From Muricea muricata (lineage: Eukaryota > Cnidaria > Anthozoa > Malacalcyonacea > Plexauridae): a stretch of DNA of 64,000 bases. The stretch lies in contig OY979716.1 in NCBI GenBank assembly GCA_963855995.1, positions 89,615,042 through 89,679,041 on the forward strand. The letters are read 5' to 3'. A model generated the notes under the pieces. The model was given only the letters and a program-made list of their open reading frames with translations. It had not been told where the DNA came from and did no database searches. Shown here in pieces: positions 46,446-57,576 of this stretch. A program made the translations under genes and the position numbers. How positions within the stretch are numbered: the stretch's first letter is position 1; each line of letters begins with the position of its first letter.

Positions 46446-47699
46446 GTTGTATTTCGCATGACCACGTCCCTGATTTATGGTATTTGTGCACTGATTCCAT
46501 ATATATTTTCCCATCTCTCACCACAGAAGTGAATTCTAGCTTATTTTTGAGATTTATGCGCACAGTTAAGCCCTTATGTTTGCTTTAAGACTTGCCCTAT
46601 TGCCCTAATAGATGAACTATATTCACTTAACCTATACTTGAACTATAAACACTGAACTTTCAATGGTGTGAGAAAAATCAATTGTTATTTAAAAAAATCT
46701 GCCAAGCTGAAATTAATATGAAAACTTAGTAGGCAAAATATAAATGCATGTAGTATATGAATATGTTTGCTCAGCTGGCTGCTTGCAATTTACACAGCTT
46801 CAACATTTTATACCGGTCACGATACTCATTTACTAGCCAAACTATAAATAGTTCATATCCCAACCCATGACAATGGATTTATTGAGAATTAGTGTTTGCT
46901 TTTGCCTGGGAGAAACTGGTACTTGATGACTGTTGCACAAAATAGTATTTGTTGATTATGAATACTATAGGCTAATATACACCTATATAAATAGTCGATA
47001 TAGCGTACTTCTTTAGGTGGTCATATATCTGTATGACTTAGTATAAGAGTCATTTGATTTTAACCTTGCCTGCACCAAAGAATATTCATGTTTCCTATGC
47101 AATCAATTAATAAAAATCATGAATTACACTGCTATAGCTAAGCTGTTACCTTGACAACTAAAATTCATGGTTGTAAGAGAGATTGTAATTAAGTACTCTA
47201 TCTAGGTATTTTATATTGTATACAGTCTGGTATTAGTGATGCAGACATTCAGTGAGATCTTCGAATTCAATCTTTAATTTCTACATTTCATAAATATTGA
47301 TAGGACTATCAGTATAATTATCTTGCCTTCATGAAATCTTTGGTGGGTAGCTGTACCTACTTCAAAAACAGGATGGGTTGTATTAATCAGTTTGTGTCAT
47401 ACTGCTATATCAAGTATATGCTATAATATTTATGATCAGACCAAACTAACATTGTCAATGTGTTTTTAGATGATGTTCACCTGGCCATAAGTGCTGGCAA
47501 AACCAGTCTGGGGGAAGCTTTCTTTGCTCTTGACCCAAGCAGCTGAGCTTGACAGAGTTTGACAGTGCAGTAATATACCTAGCCCTTTATTTTAGGTTCA
47601 GTAAAAAACAACTGGGTGAATTATGACATGAAGGTCAAGGTCATGCACATTGGGTTAATGAGCCTGATGCATTTGTCAGTTTATGCCACTACACTGTTC

Positions 47700-49090
47700 A
47701 GTCCAATCAGATCTAACAGCTATTTCAGTCTGTCCTGCAAAAATATCAACCTGTTCTGGGTTGATGAAAGCATAATTGAAAAATGTTGTGCTGCGGGCCC
47801 ATATTGTTCAAGGTTGTTGAGCCAACAATGGTGAACAATACTGTTGAACTACGTGAGCAGACCAAAATTTTTCAATCCTATTTTAATTAAACCTGAACAG
47901 ACTAATATTTTTTGCCATGTGACTAATTGTCAACAAACATACCTTACCAAATAAAATTGGAACCCTAATGGGTGTACCCAACCTGCTTTCACTATTTTAT
48001 AATTACACGAAATGATAGACGCTCGGTCCTATCTGACAATGGAGGGGTATTGATACACCCTAACAATTTAAACCATTAATGGTTTAAACCAAGCAAACTA
48101 TTACAAAAAGACACTGTATTCACCATCTTTTAATAAAAAAATTGACATTCATGGTGTAAATTACAATAATAAAGCAATAAAGAAATTCTACATACAATTC
48201 TGCCAGCTGACACTGTTAAATTGCATTCTGTCATACAATATCAGAATATCTGACTAATTTTATGAAAGTTTAGAATGTATTTGAAATTATCAGGAGCTAC
48301 ATTATGCACAAGTCAGTGTAAAACCCCTACTTGCCCCACCTCAGGCCTTTACTGGGGATTAATAAGGAACTTAATTATGTTCTGTTGTCTTTACCGGCAA
48401 TGTATGTATTGTGAAGCATTAAAAAAAATTACCTTTTATTGGAGAATTAGCTTATCAGAATATGAAGAGATATATATCAGAATATCTGATTAACTTTATC
48501 AAAGTTTAGAATGTATGGGGAATGAACTGAAACTAAATTATGCACCAGTCTAATCAAATGATACCAAATCCCCATAATACTCCTGAGGTAGGGAGGGGAG
48601 GGGTTTACATTAACTCATGTATTACACAATAACTTTGTTCTCAACATTTGTTGCAACAAACAGCAATGAGGAAAAACTGGTTAACATAGCCTACCACTCA
48701 TTGTTTGAAAGCCTTTCACTTTTGGCTAGTCTAATTCAAGTTATAATAATATATAAACAAAGTACCAAACTAATTTTGGCAGAGCATTAGCCATCAATTG
48801 TTGTTTGAACAAGGTGTTGAGAAAAACATATTGAGAATGTCTTTCTGTAAATATTTATTTCTAGAATCCTTGTGGTTCATTGTACCTTTGTACGAGAACC
48901 GGAATTAATAGAGCTTGAGGTTTCAACTACAGGCAAATATTGTCTACAAGGCTACGAATTCAAATGTACTGATGAACTCACGAACATGTCATTTCAGTTT
49001 GGTTTTATGCCTTGAAGCATGATTCAAGCATCATCACTTAGAACTCATATTTCTTGTTGTCACTTCCTAACTTGTAAACAAAGTTTCTCA
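47700..49090. repeat. Non-coding; local duplication and a palindrome
   Basis: No gene recognised. A perfect 22-bp palindrome TTTAAACC-ATTAAT-GGTTTAAA lies at 48067-48088. A diverged direct repeat of about 75 bp (TATCAGAATATCTGA ... AAGTTTAGAATGTAT ... TTATGCAC) occurs near 48237 and 48475. Confidence 0.5.
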
Positions 49091-49091
49091 T

Positions 49092-52000
49092 TTGTATACG
49101 GTAACATCACAAGCAGGATTTGCCAAAAATTTTGAAACATTTACTGCAATTACTGTCCAGCAATTCAGCTCATACCAGTTTAAAATTGGTGTATTTGCAA
49201 ATAATGTGAGAAATGATTTTTGTACAACCCTGAAATCTATTCCCAATGAAAGAGGATTTAAAATGGTTTTCCTCAATATTGTTAGCCTGCCCAAAAATAT
49301 TGATGAATTAAGTATTTCAATGCCTGAAAAACTTATTGATCTATTTGCCCTCAGTGAAACACGACTTGATTCTACTATCAGTGATAACATGATAAGTTTA
49401 GAAGGATATGATGTCATACGAAAGGACAGGTCGAGAAAAGGGGGTGGAGTTTGCACCTACCTGCGTAGCAGTATCAATTACAAAATAAGAAATGATATAG
49501 TTCCTCCTGAATTAGAGGCTACTTGTGTTGAAATTACAAAGCCACACAGCCGGCCATTTATTGCTACAACAGTTTACAGACCAACAAATGCTACATCTGA
49601 ATTTTACGACCATTTGGAACACTTGATAAAAGCTGTAGATGATGAAAATAAAGAAATGCATATCCTTGGAGACTTAAATTGTGATTTATTAAAGCCTGAG
49701 CCTGATTCTGCTACTAAGAAAATAAAGTTGCTGTATGAATTATATCAATTTAATCAGTTAATTGATAAAGCTACCCGAGTAACCATGACAACCTTCAGTC
49801 TCATAGACCACATGGTTACTAATATCCCAGAGAAAATTGCCAGTTCTGGTCAGTGGCGGATCTAGCGTAAGTCAAAATAAATTACCACAGCTCATTCTAG
49901 GATATATTTACATTTTAAAATACCTTCAAGCAACTTCATTGGTTAGATTTTATTCTTTTGAAATTCATAACCTATGACATTGTTATAAAGTTATTTTGAA
50001 TTTAAAATTGAGCTACTATAATTTATTTTGACTTGCCCTGGATCCGCCACTGGTTCTGGTGTAATTCACACTGGAATCAGTGATCATAGTTTAATTTTTG
50101 CAATTAGAAAAATACACGTGGTTGTTAAACAAGCAGCCAATACAATCGAAATAAGAAACATGAAAAAATTCAATGAGGCAAATTTCTTAAGAGACTTATC
50201 AAGTCAGTGTTGGGAGTATGTTTACTTTTATGCAGATAATCCAAATGACATGTGGGAAATTTGGAAACAGTTATTTCTTGAAGTTTTAAACAAACATGCA
50301 CCACTACAAACAAAAAGGATTAGGTCCAGGAAAACCCCTTGGGTCACAAATGATATTAAAAACCTTATAAATACAAGAGATAGTTTGAAAAGGAAAGCTG
50401 TTATCACAAATGTAGAAAATAACTGGCATAATTATAAAATAGCTAGAAATAAGGTAAACATTGAATTAAGGAAAACTAAGAGAGATTACTTTTCCAATAA
50501 AATTGTTGGTCAAAAATGCAACCCCAGAGAAGCTTGGAAGACAATAAATAGCCTCATGGGGCATAAAAACAAGTCAACAATTGTAAATGAACTAGGTATA
50601 GGAGATAATAAACTGTCTAACTCCAGAGATATAGCAGAGGGCTTTAATGAATTTTTTTCAAATATTGGACCTGATTTAGCCAGCAAAATAAATACTTCTA
50701 ACTACAACTTCCTTGACTATATGCAAAATGCCAAGTCAGAATTCACCCAATTTGAATTGATCACAGTTGATAAACTTTATCATCTCCTATCTGGCCTCTC
50801 TAGTAACAAAGCCACTGGTGTGGATAAAATTTCCAGTAAAATTCTGAGGATAGCATCACCTATCATTTCTAATTCCTTGACATATATCTTCAATCAGGCT
50901 GTTACTTTGTGCTCTTTTCCCTTGGAGTGAAAGTAGCCAAAGTTACACCTCTTTATAAGTCTGGACCTCGTAATTCGCCAGGTAATTAACGGCCAATTTC
51001 AGTTTTACCAATTGTAAGTAAGATAATGGAAAGAGTCCTGTATGATCAACTGTACAATTATTTAACCAAATTTGAGCTCCTTAGTGATTGTCAGTTTGGC
51101 TTTCGAAAATTTCATTCAACTTCGACTGCGTTATTAGACTGCGCAAATAGTTGGTATATGAATATGGACAGAAAAAAATTTAACTTGGTTGTTTTGGTCG
51201 ACCTTAAAAAAGCTTTTGAGACCGTTGATCATGAAATTTTATTAACGAAATTGGAGATATATGGAATCAAGGGGCCTGCCCTGTCACTTTTACGTTCATA
51301 TCTTGCAAATCGCAGTCAAAAATGCCAAATAAATGGATCCGCATCGTCTGAACGTATAATGAAGTGCGGTGTGCCCCAAGGCTCAATTTTAGGGCCATTA
51401 CTCTTTTTAGTTTATATCAATGACTTACCCAATTGTCTAAACAGAACCAACCCCTGATTATTTGCAGACGATACAAACTTGACAGCCACCGGAGAGTCAA
51501 TAAGTGATGTTGAACTGGCAATGAATTCTGATCTGGAAGACCTTCGGAAATGGCTAATTGCCAATAAGTTAAGCCTAAATGTAGCGAAAACTGAATTTAT
51601 ACTGATAGGCTCTAGACCCATGTTAACACAAATTTCTAATGAGCATCCCAAAGTTTCAATAGGCAACAAATCGATTAAACAAGCCAAACAATGCAAAATG
51701 CTAGGGGTTGAAATTGACCAGCATCTTACCTGGAAAAGTAATACTGAGAATATCTGCAAAAAAGTAAATTCAGGAATTTTTGCTCTTCGAAGTTTAAAAC
51801 CATTTGTTGATAAAGATACTCTTCTTTCTGTGTACAATTCTGTTGTGCGCCCTTATTTTAATTATTGCTCTGTAGTTTGGGATGTTTTCGGAGAAATACA
51901 GTCTACACGGCTACAAAAACTCCAAAACAGATCAGCTAGAGTCATAATGAATATGTGTAATGATGTAGAATCAACAGTTGGACTGAATGCTTTGGGATGG

Positions 52001-52516
52001 GAACCACTCAAAGCAGAAAGGAAAAAGGCAAAGGCAAAATTAATGTTTAAATTATTGAATGGGATGGGTCCTAAATCTCTTTCTAATCTCTTTGACTATA
52101 AAAATGAATTCACAGACTGTGAACTTAGAGGCGTTTCTAACTCGCTTTGTTTACCCCAACCTCGTACCAATAGCATGAAAAAAAGCTTCATGTATGATGG
52201 GGTAACTCTTTGGAATTCATTACCAAAGGACTTAGGGATATTAAACCCCTTAGCTGCTTCCAAACAAAAATTTCATCTCACATTGTTTAGCACTTATTAA
52301 AGGAAATCATCTTGTAAATATATTTTTACCTTACCTTGTTAAACTTGTATCTACCTAAGCTACTATCTATTTACTTCTTATTTCATTTCCCTACTTCAAA
52401 ATTTGTAAATAATTTAATTATTAATAGCTAATCTGTACACGCCCTCCGTGGAAAACAGCTTAGGTTGACAGAGCCAGCGTGTTTAAATAAAGTTTTCTAT
52501 TCTATTCTATTCTATT
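49092..52516 (+). pseudogene. Non-LTR retrotransposon (CR1/jockey-like), ORF2, decayed
   Basis: A LINE encoding an APE-type endonuclease and reverse transcriptase. Endonuclease: MVFLNIVSLPKNIDELS, LFALSETRLDS, VYRPTN, HILGDLNCDLL and, after the MITE at 49851-50052, ISDHSLIFAI. Reverse transcriptase: NKATGVDKISSKIL, QFGFRKFHSTSTAL, VDLKKAFETVDHEIL, CGVPQGSILGPLLF, FADDT (51461-51475), then a C-terminal region with RPYFNYCSVVW. Removing the MITE and one GTTCTGGT restores the frame exactly. Other lesions: a frameshift near 50925, TAA near 50985 and a TGA just before FADDT (51455-51457). The 3' UTR ends in a (TATTC)n tail at about 52488-52516, as in several LINE clades. The element is in the same orientation as the downstream host gene. 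Confidence 0.92.
49851..50052. mobile_element. hAT MITE inserted in the LINE endonuclease (202 bp)
   Basis: The ends CAGTGGCGGATC(T/C)AG continue to GTAAGTCAAAATAAATTA in inverted orientation. An 8-bp duplication GTTCTGGT flanks it (49843-49850, 50053-50060). Precise excision restores the LINE reading frame, so it inserted while the LINE sequence was still intact here. Confidence 0.95.
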
Positions 52517-52816
52517 TTTTACAGAAGATTTACCGAAGAATACGCGGCGTAGCAGATGGTCTGACTGTGGTTCTTGCACAATAATTCCCCAGGAACTTAA
52601 ATTCCTCTTGTTTTCCTTTACTTTTGCCATAGTTTTGCTTTTTGTTGTCTTTTACTGTGATTCGAGATTAGGCTCATAAACAAACTTAACAAGGATTTGT
52701 TCGCCATTTTGAATTAATACGTGTAAGTACTTCGTATAAGCTTACGTTATTGGATATTTTTCTTGGAATAACCGCTGAATTAACGTACAGGCGAAAATGC
52801 AATTCGCGTATATTTA

Positions 52817-53083
52817 AGAAATATAAAACATTTTCCGTGTTGATATACAGTTATATCAACACGAGTGGAAATTGGAAAAACGAGAAATTTTGTGGGAACA
52901 CGACGCCCGCAGGGCGGAGTGTTTTCACACAATTTCGAGTTTTTCCAATTTTCACGAGTGTTGATATAACTGTATATCAATACGGAAAAAATGTTTTATG
53001 TTTCTTTTATAATATAGCACAAAGAACTTTAACAGAAGAGGGCGGGAAATTTTCCGTGTTGACATAGACTTATATCAACACGG
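52817..53083. mobile_element. Palindromic MITE-like element
   Basis: About 190 bp of inverted repeat (arms 52817-52905 and 52912-53005) around CGACGCCCGCAGGGCGG. The arms contain the self-complementary GTTGATATACAGTTATATCAAC, repeated again near 53056-53081. ORFs on both strands are by-products of the symmetry. Termini and target duplication not resolved. Confidence 0.65.
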
Positions 53084-53559
53084 CTCTAAGCCAACCAGCG
53101 TTCAGAATTTACAAATGCTATATTATAAATAATAATATCACCGCATTCGCTACCTCGCAAAGTCATAAAGCTTCCACTTTTCAATTCTCTGATTCCAATC
53201 TAGATCCGGGGAACAGTACCGGAAAAAATATTTTGCAAATTTTAAGCGCGTATGACCCGCGCATTTTTCAGCAACCACTTCTTCAACCCGCCTCCAGCTA
53301 CCAGAGCCAAGTAGTCTATCACAAATAATTTTACTTCAATTTTAGCTTGGTTATTTAATCAGTACAGTTACCTTAATTGTACGCTATCAATTCCATCAAT
53401 ATGGGTTGTTAACATAGTTTCCTAGTTACCCATGGTATGATACAATTTGCTAGGGATGAACTTGTGTACTGTAGTAAGGTTTCCTACTGGTTTTTAAAAA
53501 TGTTTATTAATATTTTCAGCCATGACAAAACAGATGTTTGTGGAATAAACCATATCGAA

Positions 53560-54265
53560 ATGGCAGTGAAACCGTTCACCAAAGAAGAATTGAATTTCTT
53601 CAAATTTTCATCCATTGTTCTGGATGAATTCCCGAAAATGTTACGTGAGATTTTCATAAAAATGTGGGACAATAAGATTGCTAGTTTGCCAGGTTACATA
53701 ACATGGGATGACACGGTCACAGTGCGCAATCTTCTTCTGACAAGAGAAGGCGGAAAAACCGATATACCAACGAACAAGTCCATCAATGAATGGGACTGTA
53801 CAGCTCTGTTTAAAGCTACAATTTACTCTAACACCTTTAGATGTGCGACGTCTAAGTCAACAAAGACACTTAGTCAACAATACCTTAAGGGAAAGAAACC
53901 CAATCCTTTTCATGCTTCAGTGATTAGTCCCAGTGGAAATGAAGACGAAACTTTAACCTTGGCAATCGATCAACTTCGTCTGCTTAGGAACTCGTTATGT
54001 CACAGACACACGTCATCTCTTGGTCTACCTGAATTTACCGACGTCATTCACTTGACCAAGGACGCTTTTACGGCATGTGGAGCCTCAATTGTACGCATTG
54101 ATGAAATTGGTTGCCTTGGAGAAGGGGATTTCCCTACAGAACAAGTTAACAAGCTAAATGATAGAATGAAGATGGAGTTACAAGAAATCAATAGGTTTCT
54201 TCAACATAAAATATCTGATTCAATCGATGAATTTAACGACAGGTTTGAACAGGCTTGTAAAAATG
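53560..54265 (+). CDS. HEPN(DZIP3)-NB-ARC-TPR protein, exon 1
   Basis: The first exon encodes residues 1-235 of a predicted 1064-residue cytosolic NLR-like protein. The region MAVKPFTKEELNFFKFSSIV through IFIKMWDN and the RN-x3-H element LRNSLCHRH (Arg143, His148) identify a DZIP3/hRUL138-type HEPN domain. HEPN domains of this type can be RNases or oligomerisation modules; the Arg/His pair that HEPN nucleases need is present here. I prefer the ATG at 53560: an in-frame ATG at 53437 lies upstream, but the intervening stretch contains a TTTTCAG acceptor-like sequence and resembles intron/5' UTR. A strong donor (ATG|GTAAGT) follows at 54266. The LINE ends about 1 kb upstream. Confidence 0.82.
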
Positions 54266-55333
54266 GTAAGTGTTTAATATACAGTACATTCAATTGCTGA
54301 TCCCCGAGGCGAGAAATAAGACGAAAACGACTGCCACAAGACTCTTGAAGAGAGATTAATTCGGGGAAAATACAGAGAAGCGCCAAGAATTGACTATGGC
54401 TGCATGCATGTATTTCTAGTTTGGATGAATAATTTGATGTTCAGGGCAATAGCTTTTTGAAACAAGCTTTTCGACATTTTTCAAATCGCTGACATTATTA
54501 CGTTCAATATCGTTATTAATTCCCATCCATATACAGGGTGTATCAAAAAATGTCCCATTTTTTGCGCTGCAAATATGGATTGTTGCTATTAAACTGTGAA
54601 AATAGGTACGCACAATGCGTACATGCGTCTACGTTACGTTATGGTGTACTGGCAAGGAGGCGCAGAATCAATGACAATGACAAAAAACAATGTTCAAACA
54701 AAATATATATAATTTAAATAAAACGATATAAAATACAATTATTTAAAACAGTGAATGGCCACGATACTACGACAGTACTTGTCAATTTTAAAAAGAAAAG
54801 TTCAAAAATTACAAATAAAGATAGCATTTATATATATTGAAGATGAATAAAATAATAAGTGACTGTTCTTTATGACTATATTTTGAGATGTGCTATGTAT
54901 CTGTGTTGGTATATTTAATATATGATTTTTCACTTTCTAGTCAGCAGGCTCATTTATATTTTTTTAAACAGTGTTATTTATTTTGAATTAAGGATCCCAC
55001 ATCATCAAAACCCTTTCTTGTTTTATCAGTGGGATCAACAATTGTTGATTATATTTACTCCATATACCACCATTAATATCTGTTATGGTACATTATGTGT
55101 TGCATGCTATATATGTACTAGCTTTCAGTTATACTTTAACAATCAGTACCAAGACCAAGGTGTTTGTTTGACTGTCATTTTGTATTGGTTATCAAATGCC
55201 ACTTGTCAAATTATTCCATAACATATACTGTAAATATCTCAAATGGAATATGTCCATCCATGTATATGTTAATGTTTGATTGTTTGTTTTCACATTATAT
55301 GGCAAATGTTTGTGCTGTATTATTCCAGATATA

Positions 55334-55496
55334 CAGTAGCGGCGCCAGCGCGATAAGTGAGGGGGACTTATTCATATATTCGTGTTCTGCACAATTAATT
55401 TCTTTTGAAGTCGATTCGATTTCAAAAGAAATTAATTGTGCAGAACACGAATATATGAATATGTCCCCCTCACTTATCGCGCTGGCGCCGCTACTG
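55334..55496. mobile_element. hAT MITE, near-perfect hairpin (163 bp)
   Basis: Arms of about 76 bp, starting CAGTAGCGGCGCCAGCGCGA, mirror each other with almost no mismatch around GTCGATTCGAT. CAGATATA duplicated at 55326-55333 and 55497-55504 is an 8-bp hAT-type target site. It lies in the intron of the NB-ARC gene, so the pre-mRNA would form a long duplex. Confidence 0.95.
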
Positions 55497-56246
55497 CAGA
55501 TATAGCAGCTAGTGCATTGTTTATTCTGCTGCACGGTCTTTCATTTATAATGCCTCACCAAGTTCCACACCTATGCCATTGAGTATTCCATATGACACAG
55601 CGACATAACTGTCAACATCATACTTAGTGTATTTCCATAACTGTCAACATCATACTTAGTGTATTTCCATAACTGTAACATTGGGTGTAACCATACATGT
55701 GTGCTGAATTTTAGTTCACAAATCTAGATCGGCAATGTCCCAAATAACTTTTAACAATATTGGTGGATTTGTTTTTTTTTTTGTACATGTTCCACTGTTT
55801 TTTTTGTTTTCAAAGTCTCATCATGTTTCATACATATGTCATTTGAGTATTCCACATGACACATAGCAACATAACTGTAACACTGTAACATTGGTTGTGT
55901 CCATACATGTTCATTGAATTTTAGTACTTTACATTGCTCCTACTTTTTCTGGCCATTAACTAAAATAAAAAAGCAAGAAAACAAAATTAGTATAAAATGC
56001 TCTGTAAAATTTGCATTTTAAAGCAAATATCTAAATTTTATTATCCAAAACAAAACAACTAAGAACTTATGAGAGCATACCTTTGTAAAATCCCAGAAAG
56101 AAAGCAAAGAAACACTTTACAAACCACCCAATATTATTCAGCACTTTAAACGAACTGCCTTCGAACGAACAGAGCACACTGCATTGAGTTTGCACCGCTA
56201 CCATAAACTCCATACGTCATGAGTTATATTGTCACAACTTCGGGGC

Positions 56247-56256
56247 ATTATTATTA

Positions 56257-56307
<51 letters not shown>
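56247..56307. repeat. (ATT)n microsatellite
   Basis: About 20 copies with one early interruption. A (GCCA)n run follows at 56941-56967. Confidence 0.95.
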
Positions 56308-56308
<1 letters not shown>

Positions 56309-56424
56309 AATATTTAAACACGGTACTATTTCACAATATATAAAATATTTACAAAAAGGAAAGAAAAAGAGTGATCTTCCAATAGGCCGTGTGCTAAACT
56401 ATTATATAAATATTAAAAAAATTT

Positions 56425-56890
56425 TATTACTTATCAATCTGTAATTGTTTTATCTTACTCTTAAAAGTTGATAAACCTTTTTGTGACTTCAATTCAATTG
56501 GCAGATCTAGATTACTCCAAGTTTCCGCACCTCTGTAGCCAAATTATTTTTTCATAGCATTGGTGTTTGGCATTGGCAATGCGTAATTATATTCTCTTTG
56601 TCTCGTGTTATGATAATGGCTTGCTGAGTGTTAACAAAAATATCTTGTAAGTAATTTGGTAGCATTTTATGTTTGATCTTGTACATCACTACAGCAAGTT
56701 GTTGTTCTCTTCTAGTTTGTAGGTCGAAAAATCCTGCCTTATTTAGAATATGTTTTGATCGCGTTTCATATCCTTCACGGGAAATTATGCGCAACGCTCG
56801 GTTTTGAAGACGCTGAAGTTTATCTGATAAAACCTTTCCTAGGCAACCCCAATACTTTAAAGTGCTAGCGTTTATTTTGTAAGCTCGTGA
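56425..56890 (-). pseudogene. Non-LTR retrotransposon relic (ORF2 3' end)
   Basis: The minus-strand reading gives YWGCLGKVLSDKLQRLQNRA, LRIISREGYETRSKHILNKA and GFFDLQTRREQQLAVVMYKI, then after a shift RGAETWSNLDLPIELKSQKG to a stop. This is the typical C-terminal tail of CR1/L2/jockey-like LINE ORF2 proteins, antisense to the host gene and 5' truncated. It differs from the LINE at 49-52 kb. Confidence 0.8.
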
Positions 56891-57576
56891 CGTCAAAATA
56901 CGTCATATTCGTTGACCAAACACAGCCAGTCGCCCACCAAGCCAGCCAGCCAGCCAGCCAGCCAGCCCGTCCTCCAGAATTTTCGCCTACATACAGTAGC
57001 TCTACGTTGCTATGCAACTTAGATGCAAAAATGTTAAGCTGGATTTTTGGGGGTCCCGCATGGGGTATTTACTACATATTATTTTTTCTAACATTTTTAC
57101 AGATTAATAACATTCCATATTTGCTGCCAGCGCAAAAAAATCAACAGCGGAAATAAATAGCCGCGGGAATTTAAGGAAAGAGGTTTATTCTTCTAAAAAT
57201 ACCGTTGGAATTGTTTATGCTCACGGCCATTTTTCCACAATTTTAATATTTTATGCATAATTCATACTAAATTCTGATTGGCCAATTTAGTTGCAAATAG
57301 CTGCGTACAAATAACGCTCTTAGCGAATTTGTTAGCGAATATGACTGAGCTACAACTATCGCTCTGAGCATGCGCTTTGCTTTCAAAAGTTTCAAACAAT
57401 AGCTGTTCGCTTTGCTGAACATTTAAAAGGTTTGTGTGAAAAGCTTGTTATTCCTAGTGATAAAGTCTTATATTGCTCAACCCGTCCAATAACTGATAAC
57501 TATTATGTAGCATATTATTGAACAGCGTGTCGTTAAATAAAAATTGAAGATAATGTTTCGGTATTTTCTTTACTAG

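Larger units (their letters stand above)
54266..57576 (+). other. Intron of the HEPN-NB-ARC-TPR gene (3311 bp)
   Basis: The donor GTAAGT at 54266 and the acceptor TTACTAG ending at 57576 join with matching phase (G+CA gives Ala). The intron holds the hairpin MITE at 55334-55496, a 32-bp direct duplication at 55604-55667, an (ATT)n tract and a reversed LINE relic. Further small exons cannot be excluded. Confidence 0.7.

Noticed and set aside
54534-54562. Complete mariner element in the NLR intron
   Set aside because: Only one CAGGGTGTATCAAAAAATG-type end was found; no matching partner.
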